Below, piece by piece: positions 31,772 to 39,027 of a stretch of DNA of 64,000 nucleotides. A program made the position numbers and the translations under genes. The stretch comes from Microbacterium sp. Gd 4-13. Its GTDB lineage: Bacteria > Actinomycetota > Actinomycetes > Actinomycetales > Microbacteriaceae. The notes below the pieces were generated by a model. The model did no database searches, had not been told where the DNA came from, and worked only from the letters and a program-made list of their open reading frames with translations. Position 1 is the first letter of the stretch; each line of letters opens with the position of its first letter. Where the stretch lies: assembly GCF_003095395.1 (NCBI RefSeq), contig NZ_QEIJ01000002.1, positions 452,292 through 516,291 on the forward strand. The letters run 5' to 3'.

Positions 31772-33136
31772 TCAGAAGTCGGGCGTATCACCGCGCCGAG
31801 GGGCGTGACGCACCTGCAGGTCGTTCAGGGCGCCGCTGAGACTCTTCGACCTGTCGTCGACGAGATGGCGGTAGCCGAGTCGCGCGGCTTCCGACCTCCG
31901 CTGCGCCGACTGCGTGACCGGGCGGATCTCACCGGCGAGGCTGAGCTCGCCGACCGCGGCGGACTGCGGCGGAGTCGCCCGATCGTTCATCGCTCCCGAC
32001 ACGGCGATCGCGATCGCGAGGTCGGCGGCGGGCTCCACGAGCCGGACCCCGCCAACGGTCGAGACGTAGACGTCGTTCTTCGAGACGTCGAGACCGGTGC
32101 GCTTCTCGAGCACCGCGAGCACCATCGCGACCCGGGCCGCGTCTACGCCGCTGACGATCCGCCGTGGGTTGGGGGCCTGGGTGGGGATCGTCAGAGCCTG
32201 CACCTCGACGGGCAGCGCGCGGCGCCCCTCGAGGGCGATCGTCACGCAGGTGCCGGGCACGGGGTCGCCGTGGCCGAGGAAGAGACTGCTGGGGTCGGGC
32301 ACCTCGGTGATCCCGTCGCCGGTCATGTCGAAGCATCCGACTTCGTCGGTGGGGCCGAAGCGGTTCTTCAGCGCCCGCACGAAGCGCAACGACGTCTGGC
32401 GATCGCCCTCGAACTGGCAGACCACGTCGACGAGGTGCTCGAGGATGCGCGGGCCCGCGATGGAACCGTCTTTCGTCACGTGGCCCACGATGATGACGGG
32501 GAGCCCGCGCTCTTTCGCGGTGCGGATGAGGGTCGAGGCGACCTCGCGCACCTGGCTCGGCTGACCAGCCGCGCCGTCGGACATCGACGACGACACCGTC
32601 TGCACGGAGTCGACGATGAGGAGCTCGGGCGCGACCTCGTCGACGTGACCCAGGATCGTCGCCAGGTCGGTCTCGGCGGCGAGATACAGCTCGTCGTGCA
32701 GGGCGCCGGTGCGCTCGGCGCGCAGGCGCACCTGTGCAGTGGACTCCTCAGCGCTGGCGTAGAGCACGCGTCGGCCGGCACGGGCGCTCTGGGCGGCGAC
32801 CTCGAGAAGCAGCGTCGACTTGCCGACGCCCGGCTCACCGCTGAGCAGGATCGCGGCACCGGGAACGATGCCGCCCCCGAGCACCCGGTCGAACTCGCCC
32901 ACGCCGCTCGTGCGGCGGGGTGCATCGGTGGTGTCGATCTGTGTGATGGGTCGTGCAGCGCGTGATGCCGTGGGGGCGACGGCGCTGATGGAGCGCAGGA
33001 TGCCGGTCTGCTCGGCGACCTCGACGACGGTGCCCCATTGCTGGCATTCGGCGCAGCGCCCCGCCCACTTCGACGTGGTCCACCCGCACTCGGTGCACCG
33101 GTACGGCGCGGGCGGAGCGGAGCGTCGGGTGGCCAT
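31772..33136 (-). CDS. radA: DNA repair protein RadA
   Basis: Branch-migration and recombination ATPase. The 454-residue protein has an N-terminal C4 zinc finger (CTECGWTTSKWAGRCAEC), Walker A GEPGVGKSTLL, the RadA signature LKNRFGPTDEVG, and a C-terminal Lon-like domain (NDVYVSTVGGVRLVEPAADL). Length is normal. Confidence 0.96.
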   Translation of the reverse strand: MATRRSAPPAPYRCTECGWTTSKWAGRCAECQQWGTVVEVAEQTGILRSISAVAPTASRAARPITQIDTTDAPRRTSGVGEFDRVLGGGIVPGAAILLSGEPGVGKSTLLLEVAAQSARAGRRVLYASAEESTAQVRLRAERTGALHDELYLAAETDLATILGHVDEVAPELLIVDSVQTVSSSMSDGAAGQPSQVREVASTLIRTAKERGLPVIIVGHVTKDGSIAGPRILEHLVDVVCQFEGDRQTSLRFVRALKNRFGPTDEVGCFDMTGDGITEVPDPSSLFLGHGDPVPGTCVTIALEGRRALPVEVQALTIPTQAPNPRRIVSGVDAARVAMVLAVLEKRTGLDVSKNDVYVSTVGGVRLVEPAADLAIAIAVSGAMNDRATPPQSAAVGELSLAGEIRPVTQSAQRRSEAARLGYRHLVDDRSKSLSGALNDLQVRHAPRRGDTPDF

Positions 33137-33281
33137 GGGATCAGGCTAGCCCGCGCCTGCGACATCACGGCCGGTGTGCCGCCGCTCTTCGATCGCTCGC
33201 CGATGCGCGAGCGGGCCGCAGGACGTGGTTTGCTCGAGGGGTGCCGGGTCACGCACGCGGCCGGCAGATGCGCGGAGGTAG

Positions 33282-34268
33282 ATGATGGGGCCCACGGCCG
33301 AACTGCACGTACACATAGAGGGCACCCTGGAGCCGGAGCTTCTCGTCCGTCTCGCGCGCCGCAACGGCATCGACCTGCCGACCTACGACGTCGACGAGCT
33401 GCGGGCGACCTACGCGTTCACCCGTCTGCAGGACTTCCTCGACGTCTACGAGGCGAACACCGCGGTGCTCCGCACCGAGGAAGACTTCGCGGAACTCGGC
33501 GATATGTACTTCCGCCGCGCAGCGGCCGCGGGAGTGGTGCGCGCGGAGGTCTTCTTCGATCCTCAGGCCCACGTGCGGCGCGGAGTCCCGATCGAGGCGG
33601 TGGTCGGGGGCCTCGGAGCGGCCGTCGATGCGGCGCGCTCGCGGGGGATGTCGGCCGATCTCATCCTGTGCTTCCTCCGCGATCTCGGACCCGAGGCCGC
33701 GATGGAGATCTTCGAGGCAGCGCTGCCGTTGCGCGACCGGTTCATCGGGGTCGGGCTGGACTCCACCGAGGTCGGCTATCCGCCGTCGCTGTTCCGCGAC
33801 GTCTATGCGCGCGCCGCCGCAGAGGGACTCCACCGCGTCGCGCACGCCGGCGAGGAAGGCGGGCCGGACTACGTATGGGAGGCGCTCGACGTGCTCGGAG
33901 TGGAGCGGATCGACCACGGCAACCGTGCCCTGGAAGACCCGGCGCTCGTGGCGCGGCTGCGCGACGACGGCGTCGCATTGACCGTGTGCCCGTTGTCGAA
34001 CCTCGCCCTGCGCACCGCCCCGCCGGAGCTGTCGGCGCATCCTCTGCCCGTCATGCTCGAAGAGGGGTTGCTCGTCAGCATCCACAGCGACGACCCGGCG
34101 TACTTCGGCGGCTACGTCGACGACAACCTGCGGCAGGTGCGCGATGCCCTGCACCTGGATGACGAGACCATGCGGCGACTCGCGGAGAATAGCTTCGTGT
34201 CGAGCTTCGCCCCCCGCGCGCAGGTGGAGGGGTGGATCTCGCAGATCCGCGCCGGAGCGGTGGGCTGA
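33282..34268 (+). CDS. Adenine deaminase (adenosine-deaminase fold)
   Basis: Deaminates adenine to hypoxanthine for salvage by Hpt. The 328-residue TIM-barrel has metal-binding HVHIEG, VAHAGEEGGP, IDHGNRAL and SDDPAYFGGYV. The motif set and ELHVHIEGTLEPELLVRLA closely follow the P. aeruginosa-type adenine deaminase rather than true adenosine deaminase. Start ATG 33282 (or 33285), with GGAGG upstream. It is divergent from radA. Confidence 0.85.
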   Translation: MMGPTAELHVHIEGTLEPELLVRLARRNGIDLPTYDVDELRATYAFTRLQDFLDVYEANTAVLRTEEDFAELGDMYFRRAAAAGVVRAEVFFDPQAHVRRGVPIEAVVGGLGAAVDAARSRGMSADLILCFLRDLGPEAAMEIFEAALPLRDRFIGVGLDSTEVGYPPSLFRDVYARAAAEGLHRVAHAGEEGGPDYVWEALDVLGVERIDHGNRALEDPALVARLRDDGVALTVCPLSNLALRTAPPELSAHPLPVMLEEGLLVSIHSDDPAYFGGYVDDNLRQVRDALHLDDETMRRLAENSFVSSFAPRAQVEGWISQIRAGAVG

Positions 34269-34269
34269 C

Positions 34270-34737
34270 GTGCGGGCGGCGAAGGTCACGCTGGGGCGAC
34301 GGTGGATGCTGGTGCTGGAGCCCGGTGACGAGGTGCTCGCAACGGTCACGCGGTGGGCGGAGCGGGAGGGCGTCACCTCTGCCACGGTGGACATGTTCTT
34401 CGGCGCGCTGCGCAGCGCCCGCCTGATCGCGACGAACGGGTCGATGGACGACCCCGAGCCGCCGCTCCCCGACCAGGTCGAGGTCGCCTATCTCGAGGGC
34501 GTGGGAGCCGGATCGATAGGAACGGTGGGCGGTCGGACGGTCGTGCATCTGCACCTCGCCGCCGGCGCGAAGGGGGAGGGCGGGGCCGCGTACGCCGGCC
34601 ACCTTCTCGCGGCCGAGACCCACTACACGCTCGAGATGGTGGTGCAGGAGGTGCTCGATCCGGTGTTCCGGCTCGAGCCCGACGCGGTGTTCGGCATCAA
34701 CTGCCTGCACTTCGACGAAGCGACGGCGGTGTCGTGA
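34270..34737 (+). CDS. PPC/DUF296 domain protein
   Basis: A 155-residue protein starting at a GTG one base after the adenine deaminase stop, so probably cotranscribed. It matches the PPC (DUF296) trimeric fold: LEPGDEVLATVTRWAEREGV, FFGALRSARL, HLHLAAGAKGEGGAAYAGHL and a late NCLHF. In bacteria the family is poorly characterised; a regulatory or metal-binding role is possible. Confidence 0.75.
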   Translation: MRAAKVTLGRRWMLVLEPGDEVLATVTRWAEREGVTSATVDMFFGALRSARLIATNGSMDDPEPPLPDQVEVAYLEGVGAGSIGTVGGRTVVHLHLAAGAKGEGGAAYAGHLLAAETHYTLEMVVQEVLDPVFRLEPDAVFGINCLHFDEATAVS

Positions 34738-34804
34738 GCAGACGGCGTGGCAGACCCGCCCTGATCTGAACCCTCCGACGAGAGACTTCGGACAGCGCCC
34801 CGGG

Positions 34805-35761
34805 CTACGCGCCGCGCAGCGACTCAGCCACCGTCGACAGGGCGTCGGCCGAGCGCCGCAGCAGCGTGTGCTCGTGATCGGAGAAGGAGGTCTCGGGAAT
34901 GGGGACCGCACCGGCGGCACTCACGATCGAGGGCACCGACAGGGCGACGCCGTCGAGGCCGTGGAATCCGTTCAGCACCGTGCTGACGGGCATGACCGCG
35001 TGCTCGTCTCCGAGGACGGCCTCGACGATCCGCGCGCTGGAGAGGCCGATGGCGTAATTCGTCGCGCCCTTGCCCTGGATCACCTTGTAGGCCGCGTCGC
35101 GCACGTCGATCGCGATCGCGTCGAGTTCGTCCTGTGTCATGCGGGGGTGGCCGGGGGCCTCCCACTCGAGGATCGGCACCGTGCCGATCGTCGCGCGCGA
35201 CCACAGCGGGAACTCGGTGTCGCCGTGCTCGCCCACGATGTAGGCGTGCACGCTCGACGTCGACACCCCGGCGCGCTTGGCGAGGATCCACCGCAGCCGC
35301 GAGGTGTCGAGCACCGTGCCGGAGGCGAAGATCCGCTCGCGGGGGAGGTTCGTCGCCTCCTGCGCGAGCACCGTGAGAACGTCGCAGGGGTTGGTGACGA
35401 TCACGTAGATCGCGTCGGGTGCCGCTTCGAGCAGCTGCGGCATCATCGTGCGGAGGATGCCGGCGTTCGTGGCGGCCAGTTCGATGCGCGACTGCCCGGG
35501 GTTCTGCTTCGCGCCCGCCGTGACCACCACGACGTGCGAACCCTCGACGACCGACAGATCGCTGCCGCCGATGATGTCGCTCGTGCCGGTGAACTGCGTG
35601 CCGTGCGCGAGATCGAGCACCTCGGCCTCGACCTTCGCGGTGGCGATGTCGTAGAGGGCGACGTGCCGTGCCGACCCCCGGATCAACGCGGCATAGGCCA
35701 CGCTCGATCCGACGCTCCCGGCACCCACGACGGTCAACTTCGAGTTCTCGATCACGCTCAT
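34805..35761 (-). CDS. ldh: L-lactate dehydrogenase
   Basis: Interconverts pyruvate and lactate with NAD(H). The 318-residue protein has the Rossmann motif VVGAGSVGSSVAYA, the acidic NAD-selecting region (LYDIATAK), VTAGAKQNPGQSR, the catalytic His in GEHGDTEF and substrate Arg in TSRLRWILA. Complete. It is convergent with the DUF296 gene. Confidence 0.93.
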   Translation of the reverse strand: MSVIENSKLTVVGAGSVGSSVAYAALIRGSARHVALYDIATAKVEAEVLDLAHGTQFTGTSDIIGGSDLSVVEGSHVVVVTAGAKQNPGQSRIELAATNAGILRTMMPQLLEAAPDAIYVIVTNPCDVLTVLAQEATNLPRERIFASGTVLDTSRLRWILAKRAGVSTSSVHAYIVGEHGDTEFPLWSRATIGTVPILEWEAPGHPRMTQDELDAIAIDVRDAAYKVIQGKGATNYAIGLSSARIVEAVLGDEHAVMPVSTVLNGFHGLDGVALSVPSIVSAAGAVPIPETSFSDHEHTLLRRSADALSTVAESLRGA

Positions 35762-35976
35762 GCGCTCAGTTTCGCAGGGGGCGGGTCGCGGCGCAGGTCT
35801 TTTGTCTCGACGGTGACCGACCGCCCCGAGGCCCAGGGCCGTGGGCTCGTGTGGCGGAGTCCGTCCCTGTCCGTGCGGCGTGATCGCGGGGCGGCGGAGG
35901 TCGTCGAGATGGGCTGAGCGGATGCTGCGCTCGCCCCGGTTCGCGCGAGCCCGTGGCGTGTCGTAAGCTGGTCGGC

Positions 35977-36064
35977 GGTGACGTGTCCGAGCGGCCGAAG
36001 GTGCAACTCTCGAAAAGTTGTGTAGGGTAACCCCCTACCGTGGGTTCAAATCCCACCGTCACCG
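35977..36064 (+). tRNA. tRNA-Ser (CGA), island attachment site
   Basis: An 88-nt class II tRNA: acceptor GGTGACG/CGTCACC, discriminator G, anticodon stem CAACT/AGTTG with loop CTCGAAA (CGA at 36011-36013), a variable arm (GTAGGGTAACCCCCTAC) and T-loop GTTCAAATC. CCA is encoded at 36065-36067. Its T-arm and 3' end are duplicated at 47571, which identifies it as an integration site. The tRNA stays intact. Confidence 0.95.
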
Positions 36065-36117
36065 CCAGTTTTACCAGATCAGCGCCCCTTTTGCGGGCGC
36101 TTTTCTGCGTCCTGGGC
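36042..36117. repeat. Attachment site direct repeat, tRNA-proximal copy
   Basis: These 76 bp are identical to 47571-47646. They cover the T-arm and 3' end of tRNA-Ser plus its terminator. Bases immediately outside differ at both ends. Just beyond lies an inverted repeat GTGGGCAA (36124-36131)/TTGCCCAC (36147-36154), which could be a recombinase arm site. Confidence 0.9.
36081..36104 (+). terminator. tRNA-Ser terminator
   Basis: AGCGCCC (36081-36087) pairs with GGGCGCT (36095-36101), loop CTTTTGC, followed by a T-run. It lies within the duplicated attachment repeat, so the same hairpin also occurs at 47610-47633. Confidence 0.75.
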
Positions 36118-36313
36118 ATGGAAGTGGGCAAATCTTTACCCAAATCTTGCCCACGAGGCCATCGCGAGGCGGTCTCGATGCTTCTGAACCCCGGAATTAC
36201 GCGGTTGCGCCCTCGCATATGAAAGGGTCGACACGCCGTACCTGCGGTGGGACGGGCACTCTCAGCCAGTCGGCCGACTCGTGGTCAAACGGGTGCTGCC
36301 ATGCCCCCACCGC

Positions 36314-37117
36314 TCAGCCAAGCGCCACCAGCCCGAGGGCCCCGGCTGCTTCGGGTTCGGCGAGCAGCATGCGGTAGGTCAGGTGCTCGCGGTTCAAGAA
36401 CCACGCCAGCATCCCCTCGTCGACCCACGTGCCGGGGTAACCGCCATCGGTCGCCACCCTTCGCACTTCGCTGCGCCGCTGGCTGAAGCTGCGCTGGGTG
36501 AGGTTGCGTAGCGTCGCATCGGTCAGCGGGCGGGGCGAGACGCAGGGGCGCAGGCTCAAGAACTCGCGGAAGATGTGGGCGATCGTGGTGAGATGCGGTG
36601 GGGTGAGCTCGACACGGGTGTGAACGACGGGCGGCGAGATCGCGAGGTCTCCGGTTCCCGTCGAAATGCCCTGCGGCGCGGGAATCGGCTCGCCCGAGCT
36701 CATCACCTCGAAGAGAAGCCAGCAGGAATCTTCGTTACGCGGATGCTGAAGCTGAAGCGTCTGAGTCCGAGCCTTGCCGTTGCGCACCCACCAGAGGCCG
36801 TCGCCGAGCGCGCGACGGGCCGCGTGTCCGTGCAGACCCGCGGGGATCTCGGTGTCGTTGGCCTCGCCGAAGCCCCACCGGCGGTACACGAGACCGTGCG
36901 TCTGCGAGAGATTCTCAAGATAGACCACGCCGTCGAATAGGGCGAGGCGCCCGGCCCGCGAGCTGATGTGCGTATACGTCTCGCCCTCGGCGTTGACAAG
37001 GCGCACGCGACTGCGCGATGACGAACCGAACTCGACGGCGTGCCCGTGGTTCGACAGCACGGCGGCGCCCTGCCGATGAGCGCCCACGTGCGGAATGACC
37101 CGTGCGTGTCGCATCAC
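36314..37117 (-). CDS. FHA-like protein, second gene of a two-gene operon
   Basis: A 267-residue soluble protein. The N-terminal 100 residues look like a degenerate FHA or beta-sandwich fold: SRSRVRLVNAEGE, THISSRAGRLALFDGVVYLE, NLSQTHGLVYRR, which parallels the usual SRxHA...DLxSTNG pattern without the key His/Asn. The C-terminal half (ELTPPHLTTIAHIFREFLSL onward) is helical, perhaps winged-helix. ATG overlaps the stop of the FHA gene (ATGA). A phosphopeptide reader or adaptor role is inferred. No named family recognised. The 196 bp downstream to the repeat hold no gene. Confidence 0.6.
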   Translation of the reverse strand: MMRHARVIPHVGAHRQGAAVLSNHGHAVEFGSSSRSRVRLVNAEGETYTHISSRAGRLALFDGVVYLENLSQTHGLVYRRWGFGEANDTEIPAGLHGHAARRALGDGLWWVRNGKARTQTLQLQHPRNEDSCWLLFEVMSSGEPIPAPQGISTGTGDLAISPPVVHTRVELTPPHLTTIAHIFREFLSLRPCVSPRPLTDATLRNLTQRSFSQRRSEVRRVATDGGYPGTWVDEGMLAWFLNREHLTYRMLLAEPEAAGALGLVALG

Positions 37118-37872
37118 GTCACCACGAAGACGCAGTCAAGGTCGGCGAAACGCACGACGGCTCCGTCGGCGAGGCGCGCGGTGGTGTCGCGGCCGACCCG
37201 CCCGCCCTGCACCCAGGTGCCGTTCGAAGAGTGGTCGGTGACTTGCCACCCGCTCGTGCTCCACGCGATCGTGGCGTGACGGCCGCTCGCGTGACGGCTG
37301 GTGAGTCGGATGTCACACGTCTGCAGCCTGCCGACGACGGCGCGCTCGGTGATGCGCTGTCGGGTGCCGTTCATGATCAGCCAGGCGCGGTGCGCGGCGT
37401 CGGGCTTCGGCGCGCTCAGCAGTGCGCTGCGCACGTCGGCACCCAGCACGACCGTGGCCTTCTCAGAGCTCGCAGAGATCACGACCGCTCCCCCGTGGCG
37501 CACTGCGGGCACCTCGCGCAGTAACAGCCGCACGCCCGCGGTCGGCACACCCAATTCGCGCAGACGTTCGTTCACCGCTGCTTCAAGGCCGGAGCGCTGC
37601 GCACGCACGGCACGGTAGTCGCGGTCGGACACCCCCACTTCCACGCCGGTGGGCAGCTCAACGGCGTTTCGTGCACGCGTGAGCACCGTGTCGGCGGCGA
37701 CAGCCACCACACGCGCTCCCAATGCGCCGTACTCCTCGGCGGATGTTTCGTCCCCCGACATTCGCGAACCCCCCGGGTTGCGACGATAGCGCGACTTTAG
37801 CCGCATCGCTGCGTAGATGACTCCCGCCAAGATCAGCGAGATCACCAGGATGCCGATCACGGTCTCGAACAC
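37114..37872 (-). CDS. Membrane-anchored FHA-domain protein
   Basis: A 252-residue protein with one N-terminal helix (residues 5-24, IGILVISLILAGVIYAAM), a middle domain (about 45-150), and a C-terminal FHA domain from about 175. FHA motifs: VVGRLQTCDIRLTS, SGRHATIAW (standard SRxHA is here SGRHA) and DHSSNGTWVQGG. FHA domains bind phosphothreonine. It is divergent from the phosphatase and kinase genes (119-bp interval), so it is the likely reader in the same system. Confidence 0.8.
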   Translation of the reverse strand: MFETVIGILVISLILAGVIYAAMRLKSRYRRNPGGSRMSGDETSAEEYGALGARVVAVAADTVLTRARNAVELPTGVEVGVSDRDYRAVRAQRSGLEAAVNERLRELGVPTAGVRLLLREVPAVRHGGAVVISASSEKATVVLGADVRSALLSAPKPDAAHRAWLIMNGTRQRITERAVVGRLQTCDIRLTSRHASGRHATIAWSTSGWQVTDHSSNGTWVQGGRVGRDTTARLADGAVVRFADLDCVFVVT

Positions 37873-37991
37873 GACTGCCTCCTTCGTCGGCGCGATTGTT
37901 CACTGCCTAATCTGGCGACGAATCGGGGCACGGCAGCCGGTCGGCGGGGAATGCCCCGCAAACGGAGGATGCCGGCAAATCCGCGGGCAGG

Positions 37992-38972
37992 ATGAGCGTC
38001 GTGAACACGCCACGACAGATGATCGCCTGGCCGGTTTCGACCGCGTCGGGCTCGATCCTCGGAGCCCGCTCGGTCAACCATGACCGCGTTCTCGCCACGC
38101 CCGATGCGCTCATCGTCGTCGACGGCGCGGGCGAATCGCGCGAGGCCGCCGGCACCGCTACCGCGGGTCTGGGCGGTGCCCTGCTCGGGCTGACCAAGGC
38201 CACCCAATCGCAACAGCCGAGCGCGCTGGCGATCGTGCAAGAGGCGGCGAGCGCGGTTGCGACCTTCGGCCCGTCGGGCGCGTCGGCGACGATCACGGCA
38301 CTGCAGCTGGTCGCCACCGACCTGCCGACCGCGCAGGTGGCGTGGCTGGGCGACAGCCCCGCGTTCCTTCTTCGCGACGGCGTGCTGCAGCAGCTCACCC
38401 GCCCGCACAACCGCGCGCAGGAGATGGCCGAACGACACCTGCTCACCTTCGACGAGGCGAAGGTCAGCCCGATGTCGACCGTGCTGACCCGTGGCATCGG
38501 AGCGCTCGACGGGGCGCCCGAGAGTATCTCGGTGGCGCTCGCCGAGGGAGATCGGCTGCTCGTCGCATCGGACGGGGTGCTGGCGATCCCCGACGCGCGG
38601 CTGGCGTGGGCGCTGTCGCAGGGCGACGATGCGCGTGCAGCCGTGGATGCCGTTCTTGAAGCCGCCGTGGACCACCGCGCGAGCGACAACGTCGCCGTCG
38701 CCGTGCTCGTCGTCGACGTCGCGCCGTGGTCGGCATCCGGGGTCTTCGTCGCGTCCGACCCGCGCGAACGCGCGGCCACCTACGACACGGACGAGCTGTT
38801 CCTCGATGCGCCGCTCTCCCCTCCAGCGGAGGCATCCGGCCTGCGCTCGACGCGCGAGTCGAAAGCGTCGCTGCCAGACGGCCACCCGGGCCGGCGCCCC
38901 CGTCGCGAGATATTCGGACGTGGCTCGCGTCGCTCGGGTAACAACCGGGCCACGGGACCGCTGCCCGACTGA
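37992..38972 (+). CDS. PP2C-family Ser/Thr phosphatase
   Basis: A 326-residue protein with PP2C motifs in order: GARSVNHDRV (residues 24-33), VVDGAGE (usual DGMGG, metal Asp at 44), SATITALQL, WLGDSPAFLLRDG, LTRPHN, LLVASDGV and SDNVAVAVLVV. The metal-binding Asp residues are present. The last 80 residues are disordered and basic. It lies 55 bp upstream of the kinase gene and probably reverses its phosphorylation. Confidence 0.85.
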   Translation: MSVVNTPRQMIAWPVSTASGSILGARSVNHDRVLATPDALIVVDGAGESREAAGTATAGLGGALLGLTKATQSQQPSALAIVQEAASAVATFGPSGASATITALQLVATDLPTAQVAWLGDSPAFLLRDGVLQQLTRPHNRAQEMAERHLLTFDEAKVSPMSTVLTRGIGALDGAPESISVALAEGDRLLVASDGVLAIPDARLAWALSQGDDARAAVDAVLEAAVDHRASDNVAVAVLVVDVAPWSASGVFVASDPRERAATYDTDELFLDAPLSPPAEASGLRSTRESKASLPDGHPGRRPRREIFGRGSRRSGNNRATGPLPD

Positions 38973-39027
38973 GCTCCACAGGCCGCCTCCTCGCCTCCTG
39001 CCTACTGCTGACCTGAAAGGCCTTCTG

